From contig OZ038479.1 in NCBI GenBank assembly GCA_964036315.1, positions 61,175,893 to 61,239,892 of the forward strand: DNA of 64,000 nucleotides, written 5' to 3'. This document shows positions 34,190-46,672 of the stretch, piece by piece. Numbering within the stretch: position 1 is the stretch's first letter; each line of letters begins with the position of its first letter. The DNA is from Acanthosepion esculentum (lineage: Eukaryota; Mollusca; Cephalopoda; Sepiida; Sepiidae). The translations under genes were made by a program, and so were the position numbers. The notes beneath the pieces were generated by a model, which was not told the origin of the DNA, did not search any database, and saw nothing but the letters and a program-made list of their open reading frames with translations.

Positions 34190-35818
34190 ATGCGTACGAA
34201 ACAGATGTCATTGAATTACCTCTGCAGAAAAAAATGCACTTACTGACATTTATAGATGCTCATTGAACTTTTAAAGATGTGAACACGGTTAAGCGGTGGA
34301 TAATGTGCTTCAAAAGGAGTTACAGTGATTTCTGTGTCAAACTACGTTCTGGTTGACTTTGCACAACTCTCAACCAATGAAATTAAGAGGGTCACGATTA
34401 GCCCGTTTGTGCGAATCGATGGATTACAAAGTTGGAACTGTGTATGTCGGCATCAATGTGTTGGAAACGCTGTTGGCAATGTTGGAATATCGCAAAGTTT
34501 ATGCAAGGTGAATCTCATGAATGCTCACGCGAGAAAAAGCACCAGAATGCAAGTCTACATCGCATAGATTCAAATTCTAGCAGCGTAGTGTTTGAATGCC
34601 ATAAGTTACAATTCTAGCTCACCTTTTGGTGTTTGTCGAAGGAATGTTGAACAGAGTCATGTTTTTTCTATTGTTCATTAAGGGTCACTCATTGTTGAAG
34701 TCGGTTTTTGTATGGCCAGTAAGAGTAAAGGACGCAGTTTATGAAGTTTAGTGAGAAGCTTGCAATATTTCATCTGTGTGAAAGGGGATGTAGACAGGTG
34801 AGAAATAATTCATCATCCAAAAGGCCTCGTAGACACTTTTGGTAAATTTTCCGCCTGATCTGGCGCTTTTAAAGGTAAATCATATCAGGAAGAGTCAGGT
34901 ACTTACCGACCAATTTTCCCGAATCAATCAACGATGAATTCCACATGAGTTCTGGGATGTCTTGAACGCCTATTAATTCCTAATGGCGTTCATGGCAAGG
35001 TACGCCATTGAGAAACATCCGGTCATCGTGATAGACGGACATTCGGGGCTGCTCAGTGATGATAGAACGTTACAAGTTTAGTTTTTGAGGTACTGAATGT
35101 GATCAGACATTGTTCAACTCATTCTGCTGTAATTCTCCAATCACAGGATGTGCGTTTAACTCAGCTTACACTGCAAGATAAGCGACAAAACGCACGATTT
35201 TAGACATGAGACATGACGACGCCTGACTTGTTCAGTTAGCCTACTTACAACTCTTTCTGCATTACATGGAATAATTTTGAGCTGCTAAATGAGTACGTGG
35301 TTGAAGTTCTAAATTTCTTAGACTGCATTATCACCGGAGAAGCAAAAAAAAAAAAAAAAAAAAAAAAGAGAAAGAAAATTCAGGAAGCAGCAATTAGCGG
35401 GAAAAGTGATATGTGTTGCTTTTTTGGATTGAAAAGAGATTATATGCTTGGATTTCTTGTAACTTGGACAAATTAACAACTGTGATAGTCACATCTAGGC
35501 ACCAACAAAGCCGCATTTTTTTCTCATTCAAGTCAGAACAGAAGACAACCTATCGTTTGCAACGCAATAACGTCATGCTGTACACCAGTTTGAAGACAAT
35601 GGATCAAGTTTAAAAGTTTTCCTGGATTGTTCGACCTCATTTACAGTATAGTCTGGATTTGCTTCCTTACAAATTTCTGTCTGTTCAGCTCAATGAAGGA
35701 TGAACGAGACGGGCAGCATTTTCTTCACAACGATGCCGCCATTGCTTTCGCTGAGTTTTACCCGGGCAATATACAGGGTATTTTTCTTAACACTAGCAAT
35801 AGCTTTTCAACGGAATAA
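34190..35818 (+). pseudogene. Highly degenerate mariner of a second lineage, with internal insertion
   Basis: Order on the plus strand: a helix-turn-helix region near 34260-34340 (VKRWIMCFKRSYSDFCVKL-like), 'NEEIVR' type linker, 'RWITKLELCMSASMCWKRC' (34410-34470), then about 650 bp of unrelated sequence. At 35277-35340 'LLNEYVVEVLNFLDCIITGE' marks the first catalytic region, cut by a 25-base A run at 35345-35368. Then 'YTSLKTMDQV' (about 35580) and 'SSMKDERDGQHFLHNDAAIAFAEFYPGN' (about 35690-35775) match the C-terminal part. Almost every block is in a different frame. It is older than the copy at 31824. Confidence 0.65.
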
Positions 35819-35819
35819 A

Positions 35820-36539
35820 TGTCGACCCATGAAATCCCTTATTACACAGACGATTAATGATTAAAATTAATAATAAAGGTGAGAGAAAATATCTCATAAT
35901 TTCATTTGACACGTAAAATTTTAAAAATGAAAAATTTAGCATTCTTTTTTTTTTTAACGTGAAAGAATTTGAAATTTTTGAATTTCGAAATGTACATGGA
36001 GGTAAGTTTCGGTCGTACCGTGGCAGTAAATTGGGGGCAAAAACATTAATGCAAGTGATTTTATTTCTAAATTTACACAATGAATGGAATACGAAGAAAT
36101 TATATTTCGATAACTATTCCTTGTTGATGTATTATTAAAAGAATGAATGATCGCGTGAGAGAGCAGATCGCCAACAAAGTGAGGCTGGGGTACAAATATA
36201 CGAATTCCAGTATAGCTATCATAACACCCAGTCTGATAAGTTTATACCAGGCACATGCATCATACCCACATTTTGATAAAGCAACGCATACTCACTGAAG
36301 TGGGATTCAGTTAGGAATATCCTTAGACGGTCTCCCAACTATCTTGATGTGACTTCCAAATTGCTTTGGCGACTCCATTCTTCTAGGCATCCAACCACAG
36401 TGCTCTCCCACTACTCCTACTCATGAACAGAGATGCACATGCGCCAGTTACAAGGGGTCATGCCCAACCAGTTAAAGTCATGCAACTGTGTGGTACTGGA
36501 AGGAATATTTACTGTATTCCTGGTATAGCATAAAGACAT
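35820..36539. other. Spacer
   Basis: No gene recognised. Confidence 0.4.
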
Positions 36540-37147
36540 TTATTATTATTATTGTTTTTATTTTCTTTGATATCTGCCGTTTACACATTTCTTTCCGGGT
36601 CCCGCCCAGGGACCTAAGGTTAGAAATGGTATCATGACACTTTCCACTGCAAAAAAAAAACAAAAAAAAATTAAATAGATAAAGCCCTTCGTAAAGTGTG
36701 GGCTGTACTTGTCAGAATAATTTTTTGTATCTCTTTGAGGCATGGACTTCCAGGGATCCCTTCAATTAGTCTACTGGAATCTTTTCCAACCAATCATAAG
36801 GCTCCAACTACAACAGGGATTGTTGATGTTCCCATGTGCCACATTTTTGAGATTTCTATTTCAAGGTCCTTGTATTTTGACAGTTTTTCGAATATCTTCA
36901 AAGATACATTGTAGTCTGCAGGGACTGCCATATCAATAAGGAGGCACTTATTTTGTTTGTGGTCTTTAATAACAATGTCTGGGCGGTTGGCTTTGATTGT
37001 TCTGTCAGTGTGTATTGTGTAGTCCCATAGAATTGTAACAGGTCCTATCTCCGTAACCGGGTCTGAGTGCTGTTCGTACCGGTTTCTTTCAGTTTCCTTC
37101 CCAGAGAAATTGCAAATTTTCCAGTGCAGATTATTATTATTATTAAT
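36540..37147 (-). mobile_element. Dong/R2-like LINE 3' end flanked by (ATT)n
   Basis: The minus strand, entered at about 37128, reads 'HWKICNF', 'DPVTEIGPVTILWDYTIHTD', 'RPDIVIKDHKQNKCLLIDMA', 'KYKDLEIEISKMWHM' and 'IPVVVGAL', with one stop (TGA after 'GAL'), followed by 'LKEIQKIILTSTAHTL'. This is the C-terminal endonuclease-side tail of R2/R4-group polyproteins. Its 3' UTR (GACCCGGAAAGAAATGTGTA motif) matches the plus-strand copy ending at 44375. Both borders are (ATT)n runs (36540-36553 and 37129-37145). Dong elements of the R4 clade are known to insert into TAA repeats, which fits. Confidence 0.8.
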
Positions 37148-37149
37148 CT

Positions 37150-38380
37150 GTAGTTTGTTTTTATTCCAAGCTCGGTTTTAAAACAGCCTGTTGAGAAATG
37201 CCCGTTTACTTTTCGTCATTAGGTAACATTGTGTTCCGAGTTAATTGTACATTTCTTCCCTTAAATAAGTCCCACATCCCTTCAGGGTTTAAGCAACTAT
37301 GGCTCTTCACAGCTTCATTTAAAATACTGACTCTCCGCAGATTTTTTGTAAACTGTGAATTGTGATTGTTTTTCAGAAAATGATTATACGTTACCTTCTC
37401 GAAAGTTTTGAATTCAAAGTTGCTCATCGAGACTGCCACCCAATGTTAGGTCAGTTTACTGTGTTATTTTACCCATAGCGGGAAGAATAGATGGATTATT
37501 GTATTTTCTAAGTGTGTTAATGTGAACTGAACATCAAATTGTTTCAGTGGACATTTGAACTTCGCTCGCCGTTTCCATTATCTTCGTCGTTCACTTGTAC
37601 TACTAAATGTATATTGCATATTTTCTAAAACTTCGTTAAGTGTCGAAGGAACTGTGTTATGTTAAATCTGCGGTCGGGATAGGCGTCGGTGAATGTTAGT
37701 ATTCGACATATGTAGGTGTTTCTCTAACTGGAATTTCGATTGTGGGCCACGACAGGTGTGAAAGTAAAGAACTTACTATATTTGTACTCCCTGGTTAAAA
37801 ATGATGGATGTGCCAAATCGTGGGCAACTACACAAACAGAAAGACAGAATGCGGTAGGGTAATTCACAACAAACACACGTGTCCCTATATCAACATATGA
37901 AAGACATGAATAAGATATAGATGGGGAAAAAATTCACTTATACTCATACACATCAAATGATATGTGTAGATAGAAATACATTGTATGTTGAGCCAAAATA
38001 GAAGCACCCTTTCTAGCGTATATACACAAACAGGTGTATTCAGCAGTTTTACATAGATATAGATCTACATATAAATGTACAGAGTTCCAACCGTAGAGCA
38101 ATGGTTAATATGTTTTTCTCTTTCCTTCTTCAGTGGATAATCAATGATTGTGTTAGCTGAGTCTAGTAAATAAAAACGTACTAGTATACACATTCACAGA
38201 AAACAAATTATACAAATCCATGTCTTCAGGTATTCGCAATTATTCATAGACATAATTATGCATATAAGTGTATTGGTAATTTTAAGCATTTTCGTCAAAA
38301 ATAGCTGTCAAAACACTGTCGAAAGTATTCAGTCATATGACAATATATATATATATTTCGGAAAGCCACATAAGAATACG
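37150..38380. other. Spacer
   Basis: No gene recognised on either strand. Confidence 0.45.
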
Positions 38381-38461
38381 AAAAGAAGAATATGTGTGTG
38401 TATGCACATATGTACGTATATTTATATTTGTACGCTCATCCTTTGAATAACTGTATATTAC

Positions 38462-38585
<124 letters not shown>

Positions 38586-38714
38586 TATATTTATATATAT
38601 ACATACATACACACTAACAGTTATACAACTGAGTCACTTTTATAATTACCAAGTAAATACGCAAATATAAAGTAGTGCAAGAGGAAAACTGTTGACTTCT
38701 CACTTTTTATCCCC

Positions 38715-38924
38715 ATGCCGGGAATTATTTCCCGCCATCTTTTGGTTTTGTTGATGTCATTGTCGGTTGCCAGATGGGGCCACCAACTGATAATTACGGA
38801 CAAGAAAGTGTCGCAGCAGGGAAGAAAATTAAATTCTTTGTTGAGTGAAAAGAAACATTCAAATACATTTTTTGGTAACGACAGCACCAGCAATGCGACC
38901 AAGAGAAAAAAAGTCAAGAAATAA
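38715..38924 (+). other. Unassigned open frame ending KRKKVKK, possible terminal exon
   Basis: The frame contains 'WGHQLIITDKKVSQQGRKLN', 'LLSEKKHSNTFFGNDSTSN' and ends 'ATKRKKVKK' (a nuclear-localisation-like tail) before TAA. A pyrimidine-rich stretch with 'GGTTGCCAG' at 38764-38772 could be a splice acceptor, and AATAAAG overlaps the stop region (38921-38927). The lower half reads like real protein, not translated repeat. I do not recognise it. It could be a last exon, a retrocopy fragment or chance. Confidence 0.25.
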
Positions 38925-38929
38925 AGATA

Positions 38930-39955
38930 TAAAAATCAAAATGACAAAATCGTTATTTCAAGTAAAAAGAAAAAAAAAAGAAAAAAAAAAGAAAAAGCGA
39001 TTTTTCTGTGGAAAATAGCGTGTTTCGCATAGATATTTTCCTACACTCAAGTACAGGCAATACTTTATGTATTTCAAAGGCATGGAAAATATGCGAGTGT
39101 TTTAAATACACACGCATAAGTATATTTCTATAGCAATCCTTCTTTTATGCATGTTTCGTTAAATCTTACAAGCAAGGGATATCTAGTTGGATTTATTTAA
39201 TTGAATTTTTTGCCCTTAAAGATTTCGAAGACTGTGTAGAGAATTTTTATATAAAAATTCTCCGAGTGCTTTCGGCTAATAACCATTTTCCAGACGGATT
39301 TTAATTTCTGTTATTATTAATATATTTAATTATTAATATAAATATATTTATGTTAATTTATATTATTAATATATTTAATTTATTTTTTATATTATTTAAT
39401 ATATTTTTTATTAATTTGTATTATTAATATATTTAGTTATTAATATGTTTTTAATTTCCGTATGTTATCTGAGAGGCATTTTTGGAGTATTAATTTCCTT
39501 AATGGAATTTTGTTTACTATCTGAACACAATCAGAACATTCTGACCACGTTCGTACACGCTACTATTAAGTTGTTTTTTATGAGGAATATTTCAAATTTA
39601 CTTTTACAGCTAGATGTTCTTATTATTTCACTGTATAATGTTCGATTAATATTCATCAATGAATTAACGAGGAAGAAGATCAAATTGTGCAAAATAAATT
39701 TGATTTTTCATCCTTAAGCTGCTGACATTTGTGTATATATTAAGGTGATGCAAATATCCGCAGCCTCATCTAACAATGATTAAGAAATTTTAAGTGTTTT
39801 TGAAATTTTCTACGTTCTTCATTGTTTGTTTTATGAACTCTCGTCCAAGTTAAAAAAGAATTCTGAAGACATGAAAATTGGTTCCACGCCATTTTACGGA
39901 AATGAATATCTATTCAGGATTAAACGCTGTCACTTTTGAATAAAATAGTGACTGG
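38930..39955. other. AT-rich spacer
   Basis: Includes A-rich low complexity (38967-39000) and TTAATATA-type repeats at 39310-39445. No gene. Confidence 0.5.
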
Positions 39956-40245
39956 CAATGAAGAATTATTCCGCAAAACCATAGCGAAGAAGGGCCTTCA
40001 ACATCTTGATTTATATAAAATCGTCTGGGGAAAATGTCTTTGTTTGGTGGGATTGGAAATATATTGCTGGGCTCTTGGCGAATTTTTACTTTACAACACT
40101 ACTTAGCCGATAATTTTACAATGATGAGTAAGGAGCTGGAAGAGGAACCCCTTTCGTTTTCAACATCTGTGATGATTATTGTTCCTCGTCTTTCGACAAG
40201 ACTTCATCGAATCAAAACGGGAATCGTTCTTTTGTAATTGAAGAT
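39945..40245 (+). pseudogene. Possible mariner catalytic-region relic
   Basis: 'RIVTGNEELF' near 39945 resembles TGDEKW. 'FVWWDWKYIAGLLANFYFTTL' near 40047 resembles the VWWDWKGIIHYELL block in position and spacing, and 'NNDE'-like residues follow. The copy is very eroded, and only the order of blocks supports it. Confidence 0.35.
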
Positions 40246-40249
40246 AAAA

Positions 40250-42440
40250 TTTACTTGAAAAAATTGGGCCGGATTATAGAAGCCCAGGGAAATGCTTTGA
40301 TAATAAAGCGATGATTTTAGATGAAAAATTATTTTGTTAAAAAATGCTAAAACCATTTGTATCAACTTAACAAATTTATATGTATTGTTAATAGCATAAA
40401 TGCACTTTTCCTTGGTGTTTGGCCTCTTTACTTTCACAGATTCATTTATGCACCCGCAAATATACAGAAGGTCGTGATTAGCTGGGCGTAACAAATGATG
40501 CTTGAAACGATCGAATCTGGAATGCGACTCTGGAGAAATTGACGGTACCACATCGGAAAAAACAAAACAAAAAACAAATGAGGCTAAAATAATTATATAG
40601 GGTCTCTCCCCCACCCGCCTCTTTCTCACACACACACACATACAAATGAAAGCAGAAAGTAAACACTAAGGACTATTTTTATATTTATTTGGAGGAATTA
40701 ATCATCTATAAATACATGTTCATGACGGGAAAAAGTTTTCATTTTATCATTTTCACCAATCAGAATGACTTAGGCTAGACAGAAAGCGGAATGAGTGGAA
40801 ACAATGAACATTTGTGTAGCAGCAGAACGAACAAGACTGTTCTTTTTAGTATTTATTTTTGACTTCGGTCTATCGTGTTACCTTTTTTTTTTTTAGATAA
40901 ATTTTCTATTCATTATTTCATATAAAAGAAGGAGAAGTTTATGCTGCGCCGTTAAGATAACATATTTTTGTGATTCTTTTTTAATGTCATACGTAACGCG
41001 CTATGCTGTTTACAACAAAATAAAACCATAAAAGTTCATGATGATTTCGAAAATCTCTTACAGCCAAGTGACACGCGATGATTTTCCCTGACACTCGGTA
41101 ATGGAGTGACTCGGAATACAAACAACTGAGGTAAAAGATAAGTCTTATATGTAAACCTTTTTTTTCGTTTTAAGTTCAACTTCGAGGGAACAAAAGCTCT
41201 TATATTTTTGAAAACGCGTTCCTTGGACATGGCCGGTCATGACACTAAAACTTTCTATTCTTGTGGCCCTTAGCAATTTTCCTATCTTTGTTAAGGCTCC
41301 CGTCTCACCCCCGTTCCTCCATACATTCACACAAGTTCGCCAGGTAGGTGGTTTGCTGCCTTCTCCTTTCTCTTTTGCTGTCAATATGCTCTGTAAGGGT
41401 TAAGTTCGGTATGAATTCACACCCATTAAATCCCATGCATTTTTTTATTGCGAGATTCAAGCAAATAGGATTTATAAATTACCTGTCTATATTTCTGAAA
41501 TTGTAACTATTTCGGTCTTCATCTTTATTGTCATATTTCCGTTGTACGCTCTGGTCTTCTTCAAGTGGTATACGTTGGAATTTCGAATCGAACCCTTTAT
41601 TTAGTCTACGGGGGTAGATTGTTCCACGTGCCATATCTATTTTGGATATCTAAATTTCAGGACATATGACTCAGTTCCTTGGTTGAGTAATCGAAAAAAT
41701 TACTTGACCCAAAGTGTTGTAAGTTCAATATCTGGTTACAGTAGAAGGAACAAAAACTTGGAGTTTGAGTGACTAAAGGGAATTAATTGAAATTGAGATA
41801 TCCAAAAAAGACATGACAAATAGTGTAAATAGTTTATAAAATACCTTGATGTTTTTTTTGTTAAGCCAATTTTAACTTCTAGACGAAATTAAAAACATCT
41901 GTCCTTTGAAAGTGAATCTATTGCAATATTGAATACACTATAGCAACTTTCGACTGATGAGACTATCATAACATGATTAGCTCTGTATGTGTGAAGTAGA
42001 TTTTAGGGTTTGTTTTAGGTGTGGAATCTTTAAAATACCCATTATGCTATTGTATTTTGTTTGTATTTTATGCCCTTAATACACCCCGCCTAATATTTTG
42101 CAGATTAGTTAAACCAAGAAAAGAACTCTGAATTAAATTCAACGTTAGCCACAAATAAACCAATTCCTAGCAAAAGATCAATTTAAAACACCTTCTTATA
42201 AAAGACAGGATAATTATTTATAATTAAATAGCAACACGAAACTAAATAAAATTTCTGTTTTTTGGTAATTTGAATAAGTGTACTTTATTTTCTGTTATAT
42301 GATTAAAAAATGTTTTTGATTATTTTTGCTTAATTTCATGTTTAATTACTCCGTCTATTATCACAATGGAAAGCAATCATTTAATCTATGTATTTGTTAT
42401 CTCTAAAAATGAGGAAGGACCTAATAAAGATAAAAAAATA
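40250..42440. other. Spacer
   Basis: Contains the dispersed block 41545-41625 and an (AC)n-like tail at 40629-40641. No gene recognised. Confidence 0.45.
41545..41625. repeat. Dispersed repeat pair member (with 10175-10262)
   Basis: See 10175-10262. Here the block reads CTCTGGTCTTCTTCAAGTGG ... GGGGGTAGATTGTTC. Confidence 0.65.
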
Positions 42441-42447
42441 ATGTGAC

Positions 42448-42520
42448 AAGAAGAGGAAGAGGAGGAAGAGGAAGAGAAAGAAGAAAAAGAAAAAGAAGAC
42501 GAAGAAATGAAGAAGATTAT
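42448..42520 (+). repeat. Purine-rich (GAA/GGA) tract
   Basis: More than 60 bases of almost pure A/G (AAGAGGAAGAGGAGGAAGAG-like). Such mirror-type purine runs can adopt triplex structure. Confidence 0.8.
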
Positions 42521-42900
42521 TTGAACACATAGTCCAATTGTTATCTGAAAGAATATTTTAGAAAATTATGCCATCGAAACTTGGGAAACATCAAATTAAT
42601 AACAGAACAAATATAAATTACATTTTATTGAGGGAGAAAAAATATCTCTTGTAAAAATGGCATAAAGATAAGAACGATAATTCTTTTTTTATATATAGAC
42701 ATGAACGAATGTCCATTCGTTTTGTTGAATGTGTTGAATATTTATTCACAATTCCTTCTCTTATCGTTCAAAGTTTTCTTTCATTTGTCAACATTTCCCT
42801 TCATTTTATTGGGCTTAATCATCATTATGGTGTTCTTTTTTGCATTTATTTGTTCTCTTTTTTCTTCTTTCGCTTCTTCTTGCTCCTCCACCTACTCCCA

Positions 42901-42913
42901 GTCGTCGTCGTCG

Positions 42914-42997
<84 letters not shown>

Positions 42998-42998
42998 A
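42901..42998 (+). repeat. (TCG)n-(TCA)n microsatellite
   Basis: About 32 triplets. The frames through it give poly-serine or poly-isoleucine and are not evidence for a gene. Confidence 0.97.
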
Positions 42999-43589
42999 TA
43001 ATAAATTCCCTTCACCTTCATTCTCAATACAATCTCAATGGAGGTATACTTCTATCGATGTTCCTTGATCTTTTCGTCTGTGCCTGCTTTGGCATTCCTT
43101 TCTTCACCAACCGCAATCTCCTCCGATAAACACTTCCGGTTCAAATTTTAAATTCTCTTCCTGAAGAGTCCATCCGACAGATTACGTTGTGCTAGTGGCA
43201 AAGTGTTAGAGAGGTTGATGTCGGTCGGATCAAGCAAGTGGAGTTTTCTATGCTCCGGATGTCAAACGCCGTATTTAGATGAATTGCTTATTTGCAAGTA
43301 AATCGATCAATGCACCCATGACAGTTAGGATCCTTTTATATGCGTTTCAGAAGAGAAGAGAATTGCCTCTATAACTACAAGCACGATAAAATAAACATAT
43401 CATTACCGATAATGATGGCAAGTATCAACGTTTGCTTCATTCAGACAAAATCTGACATAAAGCTCTCCAGGACTATGTTGCTTCTGTCCCACTGGCGATG
43501 CACAATGACGTCTACAATGAACTTCAATATTGAACCAAATGCAGAAACGATGGCAAAATAAGCCTCTTCATAGTCAATACGCTACCCGT

Positions 43590-44374
43590 ACCAAGGAAAC
43601 TGACGTAGACAAACACCCATCAGTGGTTACATAGTGCAGGGTTAAAAGCTGAAACCAAAGGTTTTATTCCTGCTGTACAGTACCAATGAGAAGTTTTGTT
43701 AACCCGAAACGCATATTCTGTGATATATATCCACAAACAATTCACCATCTTGTATCAGGTTACACGGTGTTAGCACCCATTGAATACAAAATTCGGCATG
43801 ATAGAGTGGGCCAATATCTTCGCTGGAAAATATGCAGCTTTTACGGGAGGGAAACTGCAAGAAACTGGTATGAACATCGCCCAACCCGGTTACAGAGATA
43901 GGACCTGTAACAAGTTTATGGGACTTTACAATACACACAGAACAATCAAACCATTGACTAGACATTTTGATCAAATGCCACAAAAACAGAATTTGCTTTC
44001 GTATTGACATAGCAGTTCCTGTTGACTGTAATTTATCTTTAAGGATGTTTAAAAACTATCAAAATACAAGGGTCTTGAAGTGGAAATCTAAAAAATGAGG
44101 CACATGAGGAAATTAATAATTACAGTTGTAGTTGGAGTCCTCGGATTGATTGGAAAAGGTTTCGATATACTCAATGAAGAGATTCCTGGTAGAACAAGCC
44201 TTAAAGAAATACAAAACATATTCCCACGTATTGCGAAAAGCTTTATATATGAAAAAATATGTGAGTTCTTTTTTTTACAAAAGGGATCAATGGAAAATGT
44301 CATGAAGCCATTTCTGACCTTATGTCCCTGTTTGGGACCCGGAAAGAAATGTGTATACAACAGAAATCAAAGGA
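43590..44374 (+). mobile_element. Dong/R2-like LINE 3' fragment, first of a tandem pair
   Basis: Blocks in order: 'HQWLHSAGLKAETKGFIPAVQ' (about 43610), 'QTIHHLVSGYTVLAPIEYKI' then 'RHDRVGQYLRWKICSFYGRE' (43735-43860), 'FRIDIAVPVDCNLSL' (about 44000), and a 'VVVGVLGLIGKG...GRTSLKEIQN' tail (44128-44215). Its 3' UTR carries the GGACCCGGAAAGAAATGTGT motif and ends in (AAT)n. Several frameshifts. It shares its 3' end with the minus-strand copy at 36540-37147. Confidence 0.8.

Positions 44375-44423
<49 letters not shown>
44375..44423. repeat. (AAT)n between two LINE ends
   Basis: About 16 AAT units, serving both as the tail of the first fragment and the 5' border of the next. Confidence 0.95.
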
Positions 44424-44425
<2 letters not shown>

Positions 44426-44830
44426 GGTTACAGAAATAGAAGACATCATGATTCTATGGGATTCTATCACCTTTACAGTTAGGAAGATTGAAGTAAATAG
44501 GCCGGATATAATTGTAAAAAACCGAAAAGTAAAAGTTTGCCTACTAATTGATATGGTTTGTCCAGGGGACTGTAACATAGCAACCAAAGAATATGAAAAG
44601 CTATCAGAGTATAAAGACCTGGAAATCGAAATAGAAAAAAATGTGGAAATTGAAAACAAAAATAGTACCAATCATAATAGGTGCTCTTGGAATGATAAAA
44701 AAATGAACACAGCAACACATTGAGAAAATTGTTGGAAATCTCAGCTTACGAGAAATACAGAGAATTGTCCTGATAAATACAACCCACACACTAATACGAA
44801 CCTTGTTCATATAATACTAGTGATATTATG
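44424..44830 (+). mobile_element. Dong/R2-like LINE 3' fragment, second of the pair
   Basis: Starts directly at the (AAT)n with 'TVTEIEDIMILWDSITF', then 'NRPDIIVKNRKVKVCLLIDM', 'EKLSEYKDLEIEIEK' and, after frame changes, 'GALGMIKK' and 'NTNLVHIILVIL'. It belongs to the same protein family as the first fragment but a different subfamily (different residues at many positions and a different 3' part). It is 5'-truncated at nearly the same coding position as the copy at 37128. Confidence 0.8.
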
Positions 44831-44839
44831 AGAGGTAGA

Positions 44840-46664
44840 AAAACAAATCATGAAATAGCACACCACTACACAACACAACACTACCTGCTTTCGGTCTTCG
44901 CACAGACTTGATAGGTAGTGTGACCAAAGTAGAAATTGGAATATAATGATGATGATCATGATGGCAATAACAATAATCATGCAATATCTGATATTATTGT
45001 ATTTATGTATGAATTGTGTACAAAAGTTTCCTGAGAAAAACCGGTTCTCAACTTTTCGTTTTCAAAATATGTAGACTACAAAAATTCAAATAAAAGAATT
45101 GACCGAATACAATATGTAATGCTTTATAGACATTTTTACCCAAAAGCCGAATTTTCCACTTAACCTGAATTATTCGTGATTGATTCGAGTATTGATTTCA
45201 CTGTTTCATGTCGACAACACGTGTAAATGATAAAACGAAATCGCATAGAGGAATCAGAGTGCTACTTTTATTTATTTTGTTATAATAGAAAACAATTTCT
45301 ATATTTTGTATTTCCAACCGAAATGTAGAAAAACAGGTGGAAAAAAAAAACTAGCACTAAAAGCAAACAATATTTCGCGTCACTTTAACAACTGTCTTAA
45401 GATGGATACTGTTTAAACGTTCTTATTTAGTTGAGCTATACGAAATGTAATCTAATAAATCTAACCGAGTATGAAGGATTCGTGCTAATGGTAAGCATGA
45501 GATTGCAGTATGAATTGGTGATTTTAATATTTTGAAGATTAAAAAAATATAAGAATTCAAAAAATTGATTTGTTTTCGAAGCCGAGTGAGGATAAAGATA
45601 AGAATGAGATAAAGACGGTGAAAAGGTCAGCGTAGATGACGCCGAGTAGTTGATGATAATGAAAAGGAAAGAGGATAAAAATTTTCCATAGTATTCTAGT
45701 TGTTATTCTACGCTTAACCATACAATCAAGATACAGAGAAATGTACAATATATAGTAGGATATATGAAGCCTACTGTCCACTAACTACTGTTAAGAAAAG
45801 GAGAAACTAGTGCGTTCAAGGCGATGGAATTGTCACCAGGAAAGAGAACAGGTAAGCAAAAAAAACAAAAAACAAAAAAAACATTAAAACAACAGAACAT
45901 AAGCCACAAAAATTACTGCAAGCCAAAAAGGTCAACAACAAAACGTGCCATCTGACAAAATCCATCTGAATATTGTAGAGAGAAACGCTCTGAAAGCCAC
46001 AACTACAACAATAAAAATGGGTGTACTGAAAAGAACCAAAGAAATTTTTTCAAAATTCTCAAAATATTAGACAACAAATTCCTTTTTTTTATGATTTTTA
46101 GTTAATTTATAATATCGTCTAAAATCGGGTGAAGGCACACTTACCTTAGTTATTTTTTATTTTTGTTGTTTGCTAGTGTTAGGAGTGTTTGGGTTTAACT
46201 AATTTAATTAAAATATTGCTTTTCATTGTACTATCAATACTTATTAAAACTAACCAACATAATGGAAAATCCAAGTAAAATGTTGTAAATGATTTGTTTT
46301 GATAAATGATGATGATAGCTGTTTTGAGGTGTGGTTTCCACATTAGTGAAAATACTCCAATGGATTCCATTTTCCAAGTGTGATGTGCTATTTACATTTA
46401 ATAAAAATGTTCCGTTTTTTAAATACCAGTTGACCACAATCGATGAAAAGTAGGTGATTTACAAGAAGGAAAAGAAAGACCATAAATTGTACCAAAGGCT
46501 TGTCTTATTCATAAAGAAGAAATAGAGAGGCTTTTGAGGAAAAGCATCCACTTCAGAGTTTCTTCCAGAGAACGAAACGACTGATTGAAACACATCTCCT
46601 AATTCGATCAAATGAAGACAGTAATCGACGAAAAGAGAATGTGCATAATATTTATCAGGAAAAT
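44840..46664. other. AT-rich spacer
   Basis: A-rich low complexity near 45860-45895. Minus-strand open frames at 46170-46671 match nothing known to me. Confidence 0.45.
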
Positions 46665-46672
46665 GCTTCACT
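46665..46672. repeat. hAT target-site duplication, left
   Basis: GCTTCACT, matching GCTGCACT at 50296-50303 in 7 of 8 bases. An 8-bp duplication is the hAT signature. Confidence 0.85.

Noticed and set aside
42701..43129. 142- and 119-codon overlapping plus-strand open frames
   Set aside because: Both run through the (TCA)n microsatellite and give poly-serine or poly-isoleucine.
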